Of a stretch of 48,924 bases of DNA, positions 8,097 through 19,660 are shown in pieces. The stretch's first letter is position 1; every line of letters starts with the position of its first letter. Below the pieces are notes generated by a model that did no database searches, had not been told where the DNA came from, and saw only the letters and a program-made list of their open reading frames with translations. The stretch is from contig NW_019773681.1 of the NCBI RefSeq assembly GCF_001039355.2, positions 293,699 to 342,622 of the forward strand, read 5' to 3'. Position numbers and translations under genes: made by a program. Source of the stretch: Lingula anatina (lineage: Eukaryota; Brachiopoda; Lingulata; Lingulida; Lingulidae).

Positions 8097-9796
8097 CACT
8101 GTACAGAGTAGATATACCTGGAATAGAATTAACTATTAGGTATCTTTTTTTGTAAACTTATATTAAGTATTGTACAGGGAACCTACTAATGATTCACATA
8201 TGTATCACTAGGAGCTTAATAAATTATCATATTCATTGCACGCTTTGAATTGTACATATAAACTCTCCCGCTCAAAGTTAGGTCTTATATCACGTGACAA
8301 CTGCTGTCGCGCGGGAACTATAAGCGTGCACAACATACTCAATACATACTATTGCAGCACATAATCACCTTACAGCGGGGCATTTTTCTACCATAAATGC
8401 ATAGAGAATCCATTCGGTTTGCCTAAGGCGAAAGTGGGTGTAAACTCCATTCATGAGCCGTCTGAGGCTTTATGAGCGAGGCAATGTATTCCGGCGTATA
8501 ACGATACCGTGATTGGTTAACGCAGGATATGCTTGGTCACTTCATTTATCGTCCGGCCAATGGTGGACACGAGAAGAGAAAATGTTGTCACTGCAAGCCA
8601 CCAGAACTAACCGTAATCCAGATGAATGAGGTTAGCCACAGTGTTTTTCGAGTAGGCGGCAATCAGTCCGACTTCCCTTTATATAGAGTGGAGTGCCAAT
8701 CACAGCCTCGGTATGCTCTATTGAGTACGGCATGCAATGACACATTCATGGGAGAAAGTTGTAAAAACTTAAAATCCTGAAAATGTTGCTTGCAATTTCT
8801 CATCAAATTTAGTCCAAATGAAAAAATGATCAAAATGAAATCAGGTACAGTCCCGAAAACTTTTACCAACGCCCATAAACACAGTAGCGGATCCGGGGGA
8901 GGAGGGGGGGGGGGCACGAACCTTCCCTCAGCTGTTGAATTACACCCTCAACTCCAATAAACACAAACACACACAAAATGTATAACTAACAAAACAGGAC
9001 AAAATTTTCCTTCCCTGTGCTCTATATATTATAGCAAAATTGCTTTCGAAATGTGTTTCACAATTTCTATCATTGACCTCCCCCCAGTATAATCCGAGCC
9101 CAACCAGGGCGACGTGAAACGTGCGTATCGACCTTACTGATATGATATGGGGACACGTCAGACCCAGCACCATGGCAACTACCCTCAGTTAAAGTGATAA
9201 CAACTTTTCGCATGAGATCCATTTTTCACAATAAATACATTGTAAAAAACTCACAGAAATATAACAAATTCTATTTTACCACCAAAACGGTGGTTATTGC
9301 AATTATTCTGGGATTTGTGCTTTTGCCGTCAAACCACGTAGACCGTCATTAATAAGTATAACTCTTGAGGGATTAGTGAAAAAAAAAACATGGACTAACT
9401 TTGAATGTAAGAATGCAATCATTAACCATTGGACATTATGGGAAAATTGTCGTTTGCCCCAGGAAAATCCGTTTTTTTTTTTTTTTTTTTTTTTCAAAAA
9501 GAACAGCTGTTTTCCCTTAAGGACAACAGCCCTGCTTCTTTACAAAAACGTGAGTTACGGGACGGTGCCGCGTACTGGGTTATATTTGAATATCAGGTTG
9601 GCATATCGTGATAATGTTAAGTAGGTCAGGCTGTCTACAACGCACAATGTTATCAATTTTATCGAATATAACAACTACATTCTATCACAAACTGCAAATG
9701 AAAAAGATACGTTGCCCTTCCATTGTTTTCGTTTATGCACGTTTGTTATTAGATTCATGTTGAAATCGGTTCGGACAAGGACTAGTTTCGATCGGT
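8096..9796. other. Intergenic, no gene seen
   Basis: Only short scattered frames, poly-G near 8897-8913 and a poly-T run at 9471-9494. A solitary GCGGATCC repeat end lies near 8886. Confidence 0.4.
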
Positions 9797-10269
9797 TATC
9801 TGAATCAGATTACGTCATTGGCCAGAAGTTGAGGATGATTCACTGCACCTACTGTGAAGCTAAGCATATTCCGAACACCCCCCCCNATGAAATAACCTTA
9901 ATAGATTTTGTAATAAAAAGTATATCTATCCATGACTTTTTTTTACATTTCTACGAAGTATTCACAATGCTTTAATATTTTGAGAGCATGGATAAAGACA
10001 TATTGTTAGTTTGATACGTGTTTCTGTGGTAAAATTTGTGTTTCCAGCTGTGTACTGACAGCATTCCTTTACTTAAGCAGTATTTTTTTTTTTTTTTGAC
10101 CGTTTTTTTTTTCGCCCTCTCGCACCGATTTTGGGGTACCCAGAGGATGTCATCCATAAAAATAAAAAAGTGTGGCCTTATCTGAATCAGATTACGTCAT
10201 TGGCCAGATGTTGAGGATGATTCACTGCACCTACTGTGAAGTTAAGTATATTCCGAACACCCCCCCCCC
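9797..10269. repeat. 89-bp direct duplication either side of the 9886 join
   Basis: TATCTGAATCAGATTACGTC...CCGAACACCCCC occurs at 9797-9885 and 10179-10269 with four or five substitutions. The 292 bp between the N and the second copy have no match further left. Confidence 0.7.
9886..9886. other. Single-N contig join after poly-C
   Basis: About 89 bases before the N (9797-9885) recur at 10179-10269, and both copies end in a poly-C run. Confidence 0.75.
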
Positions 10270-10453
10270 TCAACAAGCTTTTTGAATTAGCCATTCCAGG
10301 CCCTGGCCCCGGTTTCACAAAAAAAAACTTAAGTCAAGTTCCCTGGCTAAATAAGAACTTAATTACAAGGGTTACATGGTCACATGCGCATGATCAGTGT
10401 AATAGCACTCTCATGGAAGTCTTAGTCAACTAAGCTAGGGAAATGAATTAAGT

Positions 10454-10464
10454 TTTTTTTTTTT

Positions 10465-10495
<31 letters not shown>
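10454..10495. repeat. Poly-T followed by (GT)n
   Basis: T run of 17 then about 12 GT units. A second GGGCCTGAACATTTC segment follows. Confidence 0.9.
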
Positions 10496-10496
<1 letters not shown>

Positions 10497-10911
10497 AGAA
10501 ACCGGGGCCTGAACATTTCATCATTGTGAAATGCCATAAAAGTGACTCTGAGTCACGAAATTCGCATTTTGTGACACACTTCCTATGATTCAGACTTGCC
10601 GCATTATTTTTGATGTTTGTACCCAAGCCCCCTCTAACGTGAAAGAAAAAAAAAACAGTATAATAAAAAAAGGTTATATAAAACAGTTCTGCAACAGTCA
10701 CTGGCATGACTTAGAGGGTCACTTTTGTTTAAAGAAAAATACATGTAACACTTTAAACACTCGACCAATACGGTCGAAAGCACGTGTAATTATGGTCTGA
10801 ACGCGGCTACGGACATTTCTACACGTATGCCAAATGATAGACGTCAAAACATTTCTTGAGGCCAGAAAAAATTAATAAGTTGGTTAAAGGGGGAGATAGT
10901 TCTTTAAAACT

Positions 10912-11180
10912 AAAAAAGGCTCTCAGAGAGCGCAGACCTCCGCCAAGACAGCAAAGTCTCCATCCAATGCCGTTTCACCCTTAAATTTTCGATATTTTTG
11001 ATTATTAATTCGGATCACCACCAAAATCATCTGTTCCTTGGCCCACTTCTGACAGTTCCTGAAAATTTCATCAAAATCGGCCCATAACTTTTTGAGTTAT
11101 GTTGATGACAGACAGACAGACAGAAAGAAAGATAGACAAACAAACAGGGGTGAAAACATAACCTCCTTGGCGGAGGTAAT
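10912..11180. repeat. Dispersed CCTCCGCCAAGG repeat, copy 3
   Basis: Independent insertion with both ends: GCAGACCTCCGCCAAG near 10933 and CCTCCTTGGCGGAGGTAAT near 11162. The core and the (ACAG/ACAA)n run are conserved. It lies directly next to the FB-A foldback at 11218. Confidence 0.75.
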
Positions 11181-11217
11181 AATGGGTCCAGTTCATTAAC
11201 ACTGGATAGCACTATCT

Positions 11218-11403
11218 TAAACCGCATTCAGAACAGCGGACAAACAGATCCGCGGATCAATATGGCGACCGACTAAAAAGCTTGCTGCTTGATTCCCGAT
11301 AAGACACTGAATAGATTCCCTGTGGGAATTACGCAACACGCATTCAAGTGGGTCGGCCATATTTGATCCGCGGATCTGTTAGTCCGCTTTTCTGAATGCG
11401 CTC
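11218..11403. mobile_element. FB-A foldback element
   Basis: Inverted arms CGCATTCAGAACAGCGGAC..AACAGATCCGCGGATC and GATCCGCGGATCTGTTAGTCCGC..CTGAATGCG. It is flanked on both sides by TTA, suggesting a 3-bp target duplication of the type made by PIF/Harbinger transposases (known for that group). Non-coding. Confidence 0.75.
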
Positions 11404-11570
11404 TTACGGTATCACTGTCCATTAGATAAAAGTGTTATCCTATGTGCAGTTATCATGAGGATAGCAGCCATTTTTAACCACTGGATAGCACTGCTATCTA
11501 CTAATAAAACAATATCTAGCGCTAGGGAAACAGCACTTTACCTACAGATACCGCAGCGCTATCCAAGTTT
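11404..11570. repeat. Possible weak foldback, GGATAGCAC / GCGCTATCC arms
   Basis: CCACTGGATAGCACTGCTATC near 11480 pairs loosely with GATACCGCAGCGCTATCC near 11545. A similar ACACTGGATAGCACTATC stands left of the neighbouring FB-A element, so FB-A may have inserted into a related element. Confidence 0.4.
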
Positions 11571-11901
11571 CAAGTTTAGTTATTTCGTAAGTCAGGCTTA
11601 TAGACCCAGAGTACATACTTCAACACATTATTTTATAGGATGGAAATATAATTAAAGTAACAAAGGTTCTTCATTATATATAAGTAAGCTGCCAATCTTT
11701 TTATGAAGTCACTGTTTCGCGAAGAAAAAGCGTCTGTTATTTGTTTGTATGTCTGGTATTTTTTTAAGTCTGTATGTAAACACAATCTTGCAGGACATGA
11801 ATCCCGTTTTAGATATAACTATATCCTTTTGAAAAACAAGCGATGCATAATCTATTTTCTGCCTCTGTGCTGTTATAGCGTCCCTTTTTAACTTGCAAAT
11901 C

Positions 11902-12004
11902 AGTTACTTGATATTACTTGCCCTCCCTAGTTACTTGATATTACTTGCCCCCCCCTAGTTACTTGATATTACTTGCCCCCCCAGTTACTTGATATTACTT
12001 GCCC
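11902..12004. repeat. Tandem repeat, unit about 27 bp
   Basis: Four copies of AGTTACTTGATATTACTTGC, separated by C-rich spacers of slightly different length. Confidence 0.85.
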
Positions 12005-12150
12005 ATGTTTTCCTACAATTGTTGTCAAACTCTAACATAAGATTATAATATGCCCTTGGAAGTCTATCTGTATCCATGTGCAAAAGTCTAAACCAATACT
12101 TAATACATTTTGTGTGATAATCTACATCGGATACCGTCCACAGTCATCTA

Positions 12151-12357
12151 GAGAGCATTCACATCGAGAAGAGCTGAGGTCTAGCAAGGCCGAGACCTAA
12201 ATATGGCGGACCTACATGAAAGGAAGACCGCGTAATTCTTTAATAGTGACATTCATTGAGAGACCATTTAAAGATTACGCGGTCTTCCTTCCATTATGTC
12301 CGCCATATTTAGGTCTCGGACTTGCTAAACCTCGGATTTTCTCAATGTGAATGCTCC
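12151..12357. mobile_element. FB-B foldback element
   Basis: A long near-perfect inverted repeat: GAGAGCATTCACATCGAGAA / TTCTCAATGTGAATGCTCCC at the tips, CCGAGACCTAAATATGGCGG / CCGCCATATTTAGGTCTCGG, and AAGGAAGACCGCGTAAT / ATTACGCGGTCTTCCTT inward. About 205 bp, no coding capacity, single copy in the window. Confidence 0.75.
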
Positions 12358-14126
12358 CTTAATATTGCCACTTGCCGCTGTACTTGCATAATCTGAAGCC
12401 ATGAGTAACCTTTTACAAAACTTCAAATTTACGTTGGTCAATTGGAAATTATACCACTTAATACCAAACTAATACCCAATGATTAATTTCCATTAAAAGT
12501 AAATAAAATTTGATTTCCTCAAAATTAGGGATGGTCGCCTCAGTTCATTACCGTATCCATGTTGTTCGGCCTTATCGAAATTGCTGTCATCATGTACTGC
12601 TGGCTTTTGTTGATTTAACAGATCATTTGAGGTCTGAATTAGCTAGTAGAAGGCTTAGGGTACGGATCAAACATGTAATCTTTCCGATGACAGGTTTGAA
12701 AATATTTTGAGTGACAAAGCCTTAGAGTTTCAACATATGTCAAGTACAATTTATGCATGTATACATATTTACAAACCAATTCTTGTTGAACTTGTGTGAG
12801 GACAAGTGATCCTTTATGGTAAATTTACTACAGATAAAGGAATAAGTGTTGCCATATAAATCTTATTTTTCACTTCCTGGGCACTTGTAAATCAACTTGA
12901 CACAGTTTTGAATCGCGCGCAACCCGGATGTCAGTGCGAGAAATAAAGTCAAAGGGAGGGCGGGAATTGAAAACCCCATGCCTGAGAGTTAGCGTGAGAA
13001 CAGGACTTTTTTATTTTCCCAGATTCTTACAAAGTTATGGCAGGTGCCCAGTAAAGGAGGATCACGGTTGGTTCAGCAGAGAAAAATAACCTAGTAACCT
13101 AGAGAAAAAAGGGGGAAATAAGTTACACTGTGCACCTTTAAATCAACAATAAAACTGGATCTTTCTGTTTATGTAGATGAAATAGAAATAAAACTTTAAA
13201 AAAAGGTCCATTTCGGAACTTCACGGAATACTTTAGTATTTACCGAGTTTCTGTGGCCACGAAGAACGCTCGAGGAATACAAAAGAGAGTTTTCACTGTC
13301 TTTTTACAAAGGTCTTTTTTATAGCACACTTAGGAGGAAATAAATTTTTAAAAAACTGATCACGTATATCATTTAACAATGTTAAAATTGCATAAAATAG
13401 GGAAGTTCTTATATTTGCATCCGGATTAAGATAAGGGTTACTTTGAGCTGTCTGTAGCAGAGAGATAATCGGGAAATGCATGGTGACATAGCTACCACTA
13501 AATACAAACTGAAAGCCTTTTAAGCCGAACGTCAATTTAAGGAAAACTATGAAAAGGCTAGCTAATTGATACAGACTGCCTAAATTCCGCATAAGAGAAC
13601 ACACGACTAATATAGGCATTGAAATGGGTAGGCATGAAAAAGTGGCAAAAGCAGACAGGATTTGTAATAACTGTCGCACTCAGGAAATAGTACATGTAGT
13701 CCAAACCTACTTACTTGATAGTTTGCCATCTTTATACCGACCTGAGGATTAATCCCTGTCCATTGCACAAAAGAAATTGCAAAAACTTTGAGCATTTCAG
13801 CATTAAAATAGGCACATTTATGAAAATGGAGGCAAATTCAGCATTTGAGCAGCAAAGAATTGCATACATTCGTTGCCCTGGTGAACAATAAAAACGATAT
13901 GCATATGACAGCACTTGCTAAGTACTTAAGATGAGGTTCCCGAGGTCGTGAGACCTAATTATGCAGACTTCTTTTTATGCTATATCACTCCTCGTGTCTT
14001 TGTGTCTGAGTGTTCACTCCATGCATGTTTTCCATTACTTGACTTAATCTATTTATCACTTATTATTTCTATGCACACCATTACACAAGTACTTAATGCA
14101 TTGTTTAAATAATATTTTTGTTATTA
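12358..14126. other. Intergenic between FB-B and FB-A, one weak frame
   Basis: No RNA gene or repeat recognised. The only frame above 100 codons is the hydrophobic one at 13293-13679 (minus), listed separately. Confidence 0.4.
13293..13679 (-). pseudogene. Hydrophobic frame, possible decayed membrane-protein fragment
   Basis: A 128-codon frame with several hydrophobic stretches (LFIVFLKLTF, FPIISLLQTA). Its end, YLNP then FYAILTLLNDIRDQFFKNLF, loosely recalls the last helix and following helix 8 of a rhodopsin-like receptor, but spacing is wrong for the NPxxY motif. The region is AT-rich, which produces such frames by chance. Neither splice sites nor upstream helices could be linked. Treat it as a lead only. 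Confidence 0.12.
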
Positions 14127-14308
14127 GAGCATTCAGAACAACGGACTTACAGATCCGCGGATCAAATATGTCCCAGCACTTGAATGCTTGTTGCGTATTC
14201 CCTGCGGGGAATCTATTCAGTGCCTAATAGGGAATTAAGCGGCATGCTTTTTAATGGGCCGCCATATTTGATCCACGGATCTGTTTGTCCGCTGTTCTGA
14301 ATGTGCGC
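14127..14308. mobile_element. FB-A foldback element
   Basis: Arms GAGCATTCAGAACAACGGAC..ACAGATCCGCGGATC and GATCCACGGATCTGTTTGTCCGC..TTCTGAATGTGCGC. The internal arms contain the same CACTTGAATGCTTGTTGC motif as the other FB-A copies, here in the opposite orientation. FB-C copy 1 follows at once. Confidence 0.75.
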
Positions 14309-14319
14309 TATATCTAAGG

Positions 14320-14562
14320 GGTCATCCCCAGACCCTATCATACTAACTATGGATCGATCAATCTCCAAGGGGATTCTCGATAAATTGCTTTCAGCTTAAG
14401 CGGCTTGGATGTCTGCCACGCCTACTGAAGCTGATAGTGGGTAATTAATTATCGATTAGCAGCTTCAGTAGGCGTGCCAGACATCTAAGCCGCTTAAGCT
14501 GAAAGCAATTTAGCGAGAATCCCCTCAGAGATAGGTTGATCCACAGTTAGTGGATGGTCCCT
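14320..14562. mobile_element. FB-C foldback element, copy 1
   Basis: Arms GGATTCTCGATAAATTGC..CAGCTTAAGCGGCTT and AAGCCGCTTAAGCTG..GCAATTTAGCGAGAATCC around a TAATTAATTA centre, with GATCGATCAA / TTGATCC outside. Six copies of this broad family are in the window, in two subtypes; this one resembles 47512-47770. Confidence 0.75.
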
Positions 14563-15186
14563 AAAATGCTTTGTACATCATCACTGGCACGTACCACTGC
14601 GTAAACTACAGAGAGAGAATTGATTTGATATTTGATATGGTGGTATAGCAGGCCTATTTTGTTACAATATGTAAGCCTTTTATTCTGACGAACAGTAGGA
14701 GTAAGAGATTAAATTAAAAGATTGACACAAAAACAAAACAAAAAATATAATAATAAAAGTTTCTTATCGCCCCTGGTCCTAAATTATGAGTCTCCACATT
14801 AATCAGTTTATTAGAGAAGGAAGTGGACTTTAGCCCTGTCGCTGTAATGTACTCCGTACAAAAAGTTCACATGCATCAATGGCGGATCCAGATCACCCCC
14901 CGCCCCACCCGGCCTCTTCTTATCCACTCTCCTAGCTTCAGAAATTACTCCCATCTTCCCTTCTCCCTCTTTCCCTCCCCAAGACAGTCAAAAAGCGACA
15001 ACATGTGAAAAAGGCACGATTTTACCGTCCCTGTGCCCCGACATGAGTTTGCTTGTCCTCGAGTGCGCCGCCTGATGTCTGTATGACACAATTATGCTTC
15101 TCGAAATACAGATTTGCACTCTTGCAGTAACACAGTGCGTACAAATATATACAACCACTTGCACTTAAAAAACAGCAATTACTTAC

Positions 15187-15294
15187 AAGTATATCGTTGC
15201 TGCCCTGAATCAAAAGAAACTTCAGCGACTTGATCGAATTCTATGTCTTCTTCAGGAGAATCGAAAGCCGAAGACAGACAGATCTGTATAACTA
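15187..15294 (-). CDS. Candidate isolated exon, function unknown
   Basis: On the minus strand, acceptor GGTTTTCAG and donor GTAAGT bracket 108 bp that is open in one phase, reading VVIQICLSSAFD then SPEEDIEFDQVAEVSFDSG and QQRYTC. It begins and ends in the same phase, so it could be a cassette exon. The composition (acidic, low AT at third positions) looks coding, but no partner exon was found and no family is recognised. Confidence 0.25.
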
Positions 15295-16342
15295 CTGAAA
15301 ACCACTTCAAACTTGTGCGTAGTTCCTTCCCGCCTTAGTTACTGATTTCCGTGCACGAAACTTTCCTGCTTCGACGCAGAAGAGATATAGGGGTAGTCTA
15401 CCATTTAGGCTTGTGTTTTGGTTCACTTCCTTTCAAACCGAGCTGCATGTTTCTATATGTTTTAAGGTCACTCGAACAAGGAAGTAATTTTTTACCTTGT
15501 TTCCTTGCTGTGTTATGCCAACACCACCTCAAGTCACGTGAATGCTCGTGAACTCCCTCAGGTGAATAGCAAAGGGAATGCTTTTTCAACGCCCTACAAC
15601 AAAAACATTTGCTTATTCCGACCAAGTATCCCTTTGCTCTAACAAATACGAAACTAGGTCATGCAACTTTTAGGATATGATCTAGTTTACTTATTTGTTT
15701 AGAACATATTAATCGGGTGTAAAATGGGTCATTGAGATATAGTGGTAATGCATTGCATGTCGGTATTTTTTCATTATCTTGTGATTTTTGGTCGCGTCAT
15801 TCAGAGTCACGTTTACACTTATTCAAAGAGATCGGTAACTGCCTGGTGCGCTCCGACTGCACTCTTACAGTGTGGGCCTTTCTTGTGTGTTATCTGCTGT
15901 TGTGAATAAATATATAATTTAATTTAAAAATCTAATAATTACATTCATGTTTTGCAACTTTGGATTGCGCTAGTAGGATCATTTTTTTGTCTTGTTTCAT
16001 CGAAAAACTAGGTGAAGTTGACATTTTACGATTTATGGCCCGTCTTAACGGGTCTGTCCCATCCTAATGTGATTGCACGTCCATCCGGGGATTAAAAAAA
16101 ATTCGTGCACATACATGTAAGTTCACTTGTTTTCTATGCCATATATATTTAATGACGAGGAGAAATTATTCTGATGCTGATTCACAGTGAACAGCACGTA
16201 CCACCATGATCGAGTCTTTCCCTCCTGCTTCATTTAGTTATCTATACTGATATCCAAAAGTTAACAACTCCTAGTTGCGTTTCAATATTAAAGAAAAAAA
16301 ACGCCAGTGTCGCTTAAGCCGAAATTTGTACAGTGTGACTTC

Positions 16343-16415
16343 ACTCGGAACTACTCGGATGTCTCCGCACTCGACAATGGAGCTTGCGGAATGAGCCGAG
16401 GATTGCCGATTGGTG
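16343..16415. repeat. Interior-deleted copy of the 3672-4015 element
   Basis: CACTCGGAACTACTCGGATG...CTCGACAAT is joined directly to GGAGCTTGCGGAATGAGCCG...GATTGCCGATTGG. The two halves match the left and right ends of 3672-4015 with few changes. Confidence 0.55.
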
Positions 16416-17089
16416 TGACTTATCATGTCGCTACTATCTCGCCGCCTCTGTCTCGACGTGATGTAATGCAGACGAGGTGAGAGCGATTTTCAAGTGGGAC
16501 GGGATAATCATATAGTAAAAAGTCAATGAGTATACATTTCGCTGACAGAAATGGACAAGGACCCCCCCTCCCCTCCATGATATTTCTTGCACATATCACG
16601 TGTTTTAAAAAGGTGAATGGGACTATATGCAACCGTCCACACATTGCCTCGGCTCCCTCTAGTTCGTGGAACGGCGGGCCTATTTTTTTCCCAAAAATAA
16701 ATTGGTGTGTTACTTCATCTAAAAAGAACGCGATAGAAACATGAAACCAGTCATAGATACATAACAAGGCAAATAAAATCGTCTTGTTTATTGATTTAAT
16801 TATATGCGTAACGACTCCGAGCTACTGGAAAATAAATAGACCTTAAGTTGTTATCGCAAAAATACTCTCTGCCACTTTCTGCGTCACTAGATTATCAGTA
16901 AGCAAAGTAGACGGATGGTTTTGATGTTTGCACTTTTTTATTCAAGCAGCCATAAACACTGGGCTTAGTGTATGCAGCCCCGTACATATAAAATATCTTC
17001 CAATGTCAATTCATTTGGGCGTTTTGAAATGGTAACTTAATTGAGTTGGAGTACTGGGTATTAATAAAGTTGTGGTATTTTTTGGACAT

Positions 17090-17362
17090 CCCCTGCGAAA
17101 ATGTGTCTCATTTAACGTTCACTTACGGTTCTTAATCTATTCTAGAACATCTGGTGTATATATTTTTTTTTTTTTTTTTTTTTTTTACAGTTCTAATGTT
17201 GTTCTGTAATGAATGTAACAGTTCGAGAACTATTTTGGGGAAGTCCTTCAGAATGTCCTAGAACAGATTAAGAACATTTTTTCATTAAAAGAGAAAAACA
17301 TTATGCTCCAGGACAGACTGAGCACCGTAAGTGAGCGGTAAATGAGACAAACTTTCGCAGGG
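17090..17362. mobile_element. FB-G foldback element
   Basis: Tips CCCTGCGAAAATGTGTCTCA / TGAGACAAACTTTCGCAGGG, inner arms CACTTACGGT / ACCGTAAGTG, and CTTAATCTATTCTAGAACAT / TGTTCTAGGACATTCT-like pairing. A poly-T tract lies inside. One copy in the window. Confidence 0.7.
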
Positions 17363-17732
17363 AATTTTAGCAAAAGTTCCATAGAGTCATTACTGGTGGT
17401 ATACGGTAAAACTATATCACAAACTGAAAGCTACAGGTCTGACTTCTTCAACGTCTGAAAAGAAGCTTGTCGAAACACAAAAATGCTTTATCCCACATAC
17501 ACATAAGTTTACAACAGAATAACATTGGGGTAATGTAATACGTAAGGTAAGGTAATAAGGTGAAATGTAGCAATAACATTTATAACAAAAACCACCATGA
17601 ACTGCAGCGTTGTTTTAGATGTAGGAAAATTTCTCTACTGTTCCCTTTACATGTACTTTACACTCTTTTTTTTTTAATTCATCAAAGTTTTCCTCTCTTT
17701 TTCAGAAACAAAGAGCAGGACAAGTGAACTGC

Positions 17733-17945
17733 TCTATTCCCATAGATTTTAGATCGATCTATCCCCGCGGGGAGTCTCACTAGATTACTTTCAGATAATC
17801 TGACTTAAATGTCCGTCCCGCCTACTACAAGCTGTAAGGGGGTAATTAACTTTCGTGTCCGCCCGGCTGACAGCTATTTAGCGTGAACCCCCAGGGAGTT
17901 AGGTCGATCTAAAGTAGGTCGATCTAATCTATGGAAATGGGGTGT
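17733..17945. mobile_element. FB-C foldback element, copy 2
   Basis: Tips ATTCCCATAGATTTTAGATC / GATCTAATCTATGGAAATGG, subterminal CCCCGCGGGGAGTCTCACTA and GCTAAATAGC-type arms. It is almost identical, in opposite orientation, to 47871-48080, so this subtype has moved recently. Confidence 0.75.
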
Positions 17946-18339
17946 TAGGCTCGGGGAAATAGTACAAAAATGCCTTTTAAATATTCAATTCAATTTCAAT
18001 TCAATTTATTTCTATACTGGTACATAGATTATCACGACCATGTACATTATAATTTACTAACAACAATACATTTGGTGCATTGCCATTCCCTAATTTTTAA
18101 TTGTTGCCAGTTTGTGAATGAGCAAATATATATCTTTATATAATGAACAGATATAGTTAAATTACTAATATGACAGACGCCTGCTCGTCTTTCCCGTATG
18201 TTTTTGTTCATAGCGCAAGATTTGTGTTAGTTTGAAAGTTTTTTCCTCATTTATATGTCTGTTTTTCATCAATATTAAAAAAAAAAGAATATGCACAAGA
18301 ATCATGCGTTACATGTGTTTCATTTTTCAGTGGAAACTC

Positions 18340-18555
18340 GAAATGAGGGCGATGCCAGGGATTGATCACGGCGATGCCAGCGATTGATCAGGACGATGCC
18401 AGGGATTGATCACGGCGATGCCAGCGATTGATCAGGACGATGCCAGGAATTGATCAGGGCGATGCCAGCGATTGATCAGGACGATGCCAGGGATTGATCA
18501 GGACGATGCCAGGGATTGATCAGAGCGATGCCAGGGATTGATCAGGAAGATGCCA
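18340..18555. repeat. 22-bp tandem repeat
   Basis: Nine to ten units of CGATGCCAGGGATTGATCA plus a variable GGG, CGG or GGA end. Each unit holds the palindrome TGATCA. Confidence 0.9.
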
Positions 18556-18569
18556 GGGTCAGGGGGGTC

Positions 18570-18810
18570 CTGACCCCCCCCTTCTGAAAAATATATCACA
18601 CTAATATTTCCCTCTTGAAATTAAAATTTTGACTAGCTGAAACATAGTTTTAAACCGTACCAAAGGGCACCGTTTGCCCTCCAAAGCACCAAAAAAATTT
18701 AGGGCCCTTGAGCAGGCCTCGAACCCCACGCCAAGGGGGCCATGGCCAGCTTCGCATCTGAGGCCTGTCATTCCGGACCCCCCTTTCAGGTAATCCTGGA
18801 TCCGCCCCTG
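18570..18810. repeat. Dispersed-repeat remnant with GGATCCGCC end
   Basis: Low-quality foldback: GGGGGGTCCTGACCCCCC at one side and GACCCCCCTTTCAGG..CTGGATCCGCCCCTGG at the other. Similar solitary GCGGATCC ends stand near 8886 and 14881. No coding capacity. Confidence 0.35.
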
Positions 18811-19387
18811 GGGTCGACAGATTTTATGTACATGTAAGTTGACTTTTTCAAAACTGTATCCCTCCTGGAATTTGCCCCATTAACAGCATAATGAAGTTCC
18901 AGATGCAAATAATTACGTTTTGAAAGAATCATATTCTTGAGAATGCAATTTATGAAAGCACAAGCGGCTTTCGGCAAAGAGTGTCAAGGTTACCCCATCT
19001 ACGTAAAGATATTCCATGATTTCGAAACGAAGAAATCGCTAATTGAAATGTCGGGCGAAATTTCTCTGCCACTGCCAAGTCAGAATGTTCAGTTGCTCTC
19101 TCCAGGGAATTATATCGGATATTATTCCCTGCTCTCTCTCTAACCTGTACAGTTATTGAGGACTTCTGATTAAATTGATGTACACTTTAATTTCCTTCCC
19201 CTGCGTAAAAAAATTATCTGTTACAGACTTCCCGTGTGGGACCTCGTCATATAAACCATGTGATAAAAAGGGTTATTTTAAGCGAGTTGATAGCATTTCT
19301 TTATAATAGATGTTAAACAGTATAAACACGTTCACACTGAGGAAAAGTGAAAAAATCCAAAATTATGATTTTAGGCCAAAGCAAGGT

Positions 19388-19392
19388 ATACC

Positions 19393-19423
<31 letters not shown>
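19388..19423. repeat. Poly-C followed by (CA)n
   Basis: About 20 C then eight CA units. Confidence 0.9.
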
Positions 19424-19424
<1 letters not shown>

Positions 19425-19660
19425 TAAAATTCATCTACTCTCTACCGCACCCTCTCCCGGGGCCGAGGAGAGTGATTTTTATATACTGTTATATTCCATA
19501 TATTCTGTGGAGAAATACAACATATGTGCAAAAAGCCACACATGACCAAAAATGTGCACTTAGTTAGCCAGAGAAATGCACGTGGATATCTAGTGAAAAA
19601 TAGTCTCTGTGAGACTGACAGAGGGTGAAATGAATCCAAGGAGGAAGGATGGGATCATAA

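Larger units (their letters stand above)
14563..17089. other. Intergenic, one candidate exon and one solo repeat
   Basis: Apart from 15187-15294 (possible minus-strand exon) and 16343-16415 (deleted element), no structure is seen. Confidence 0.4.
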
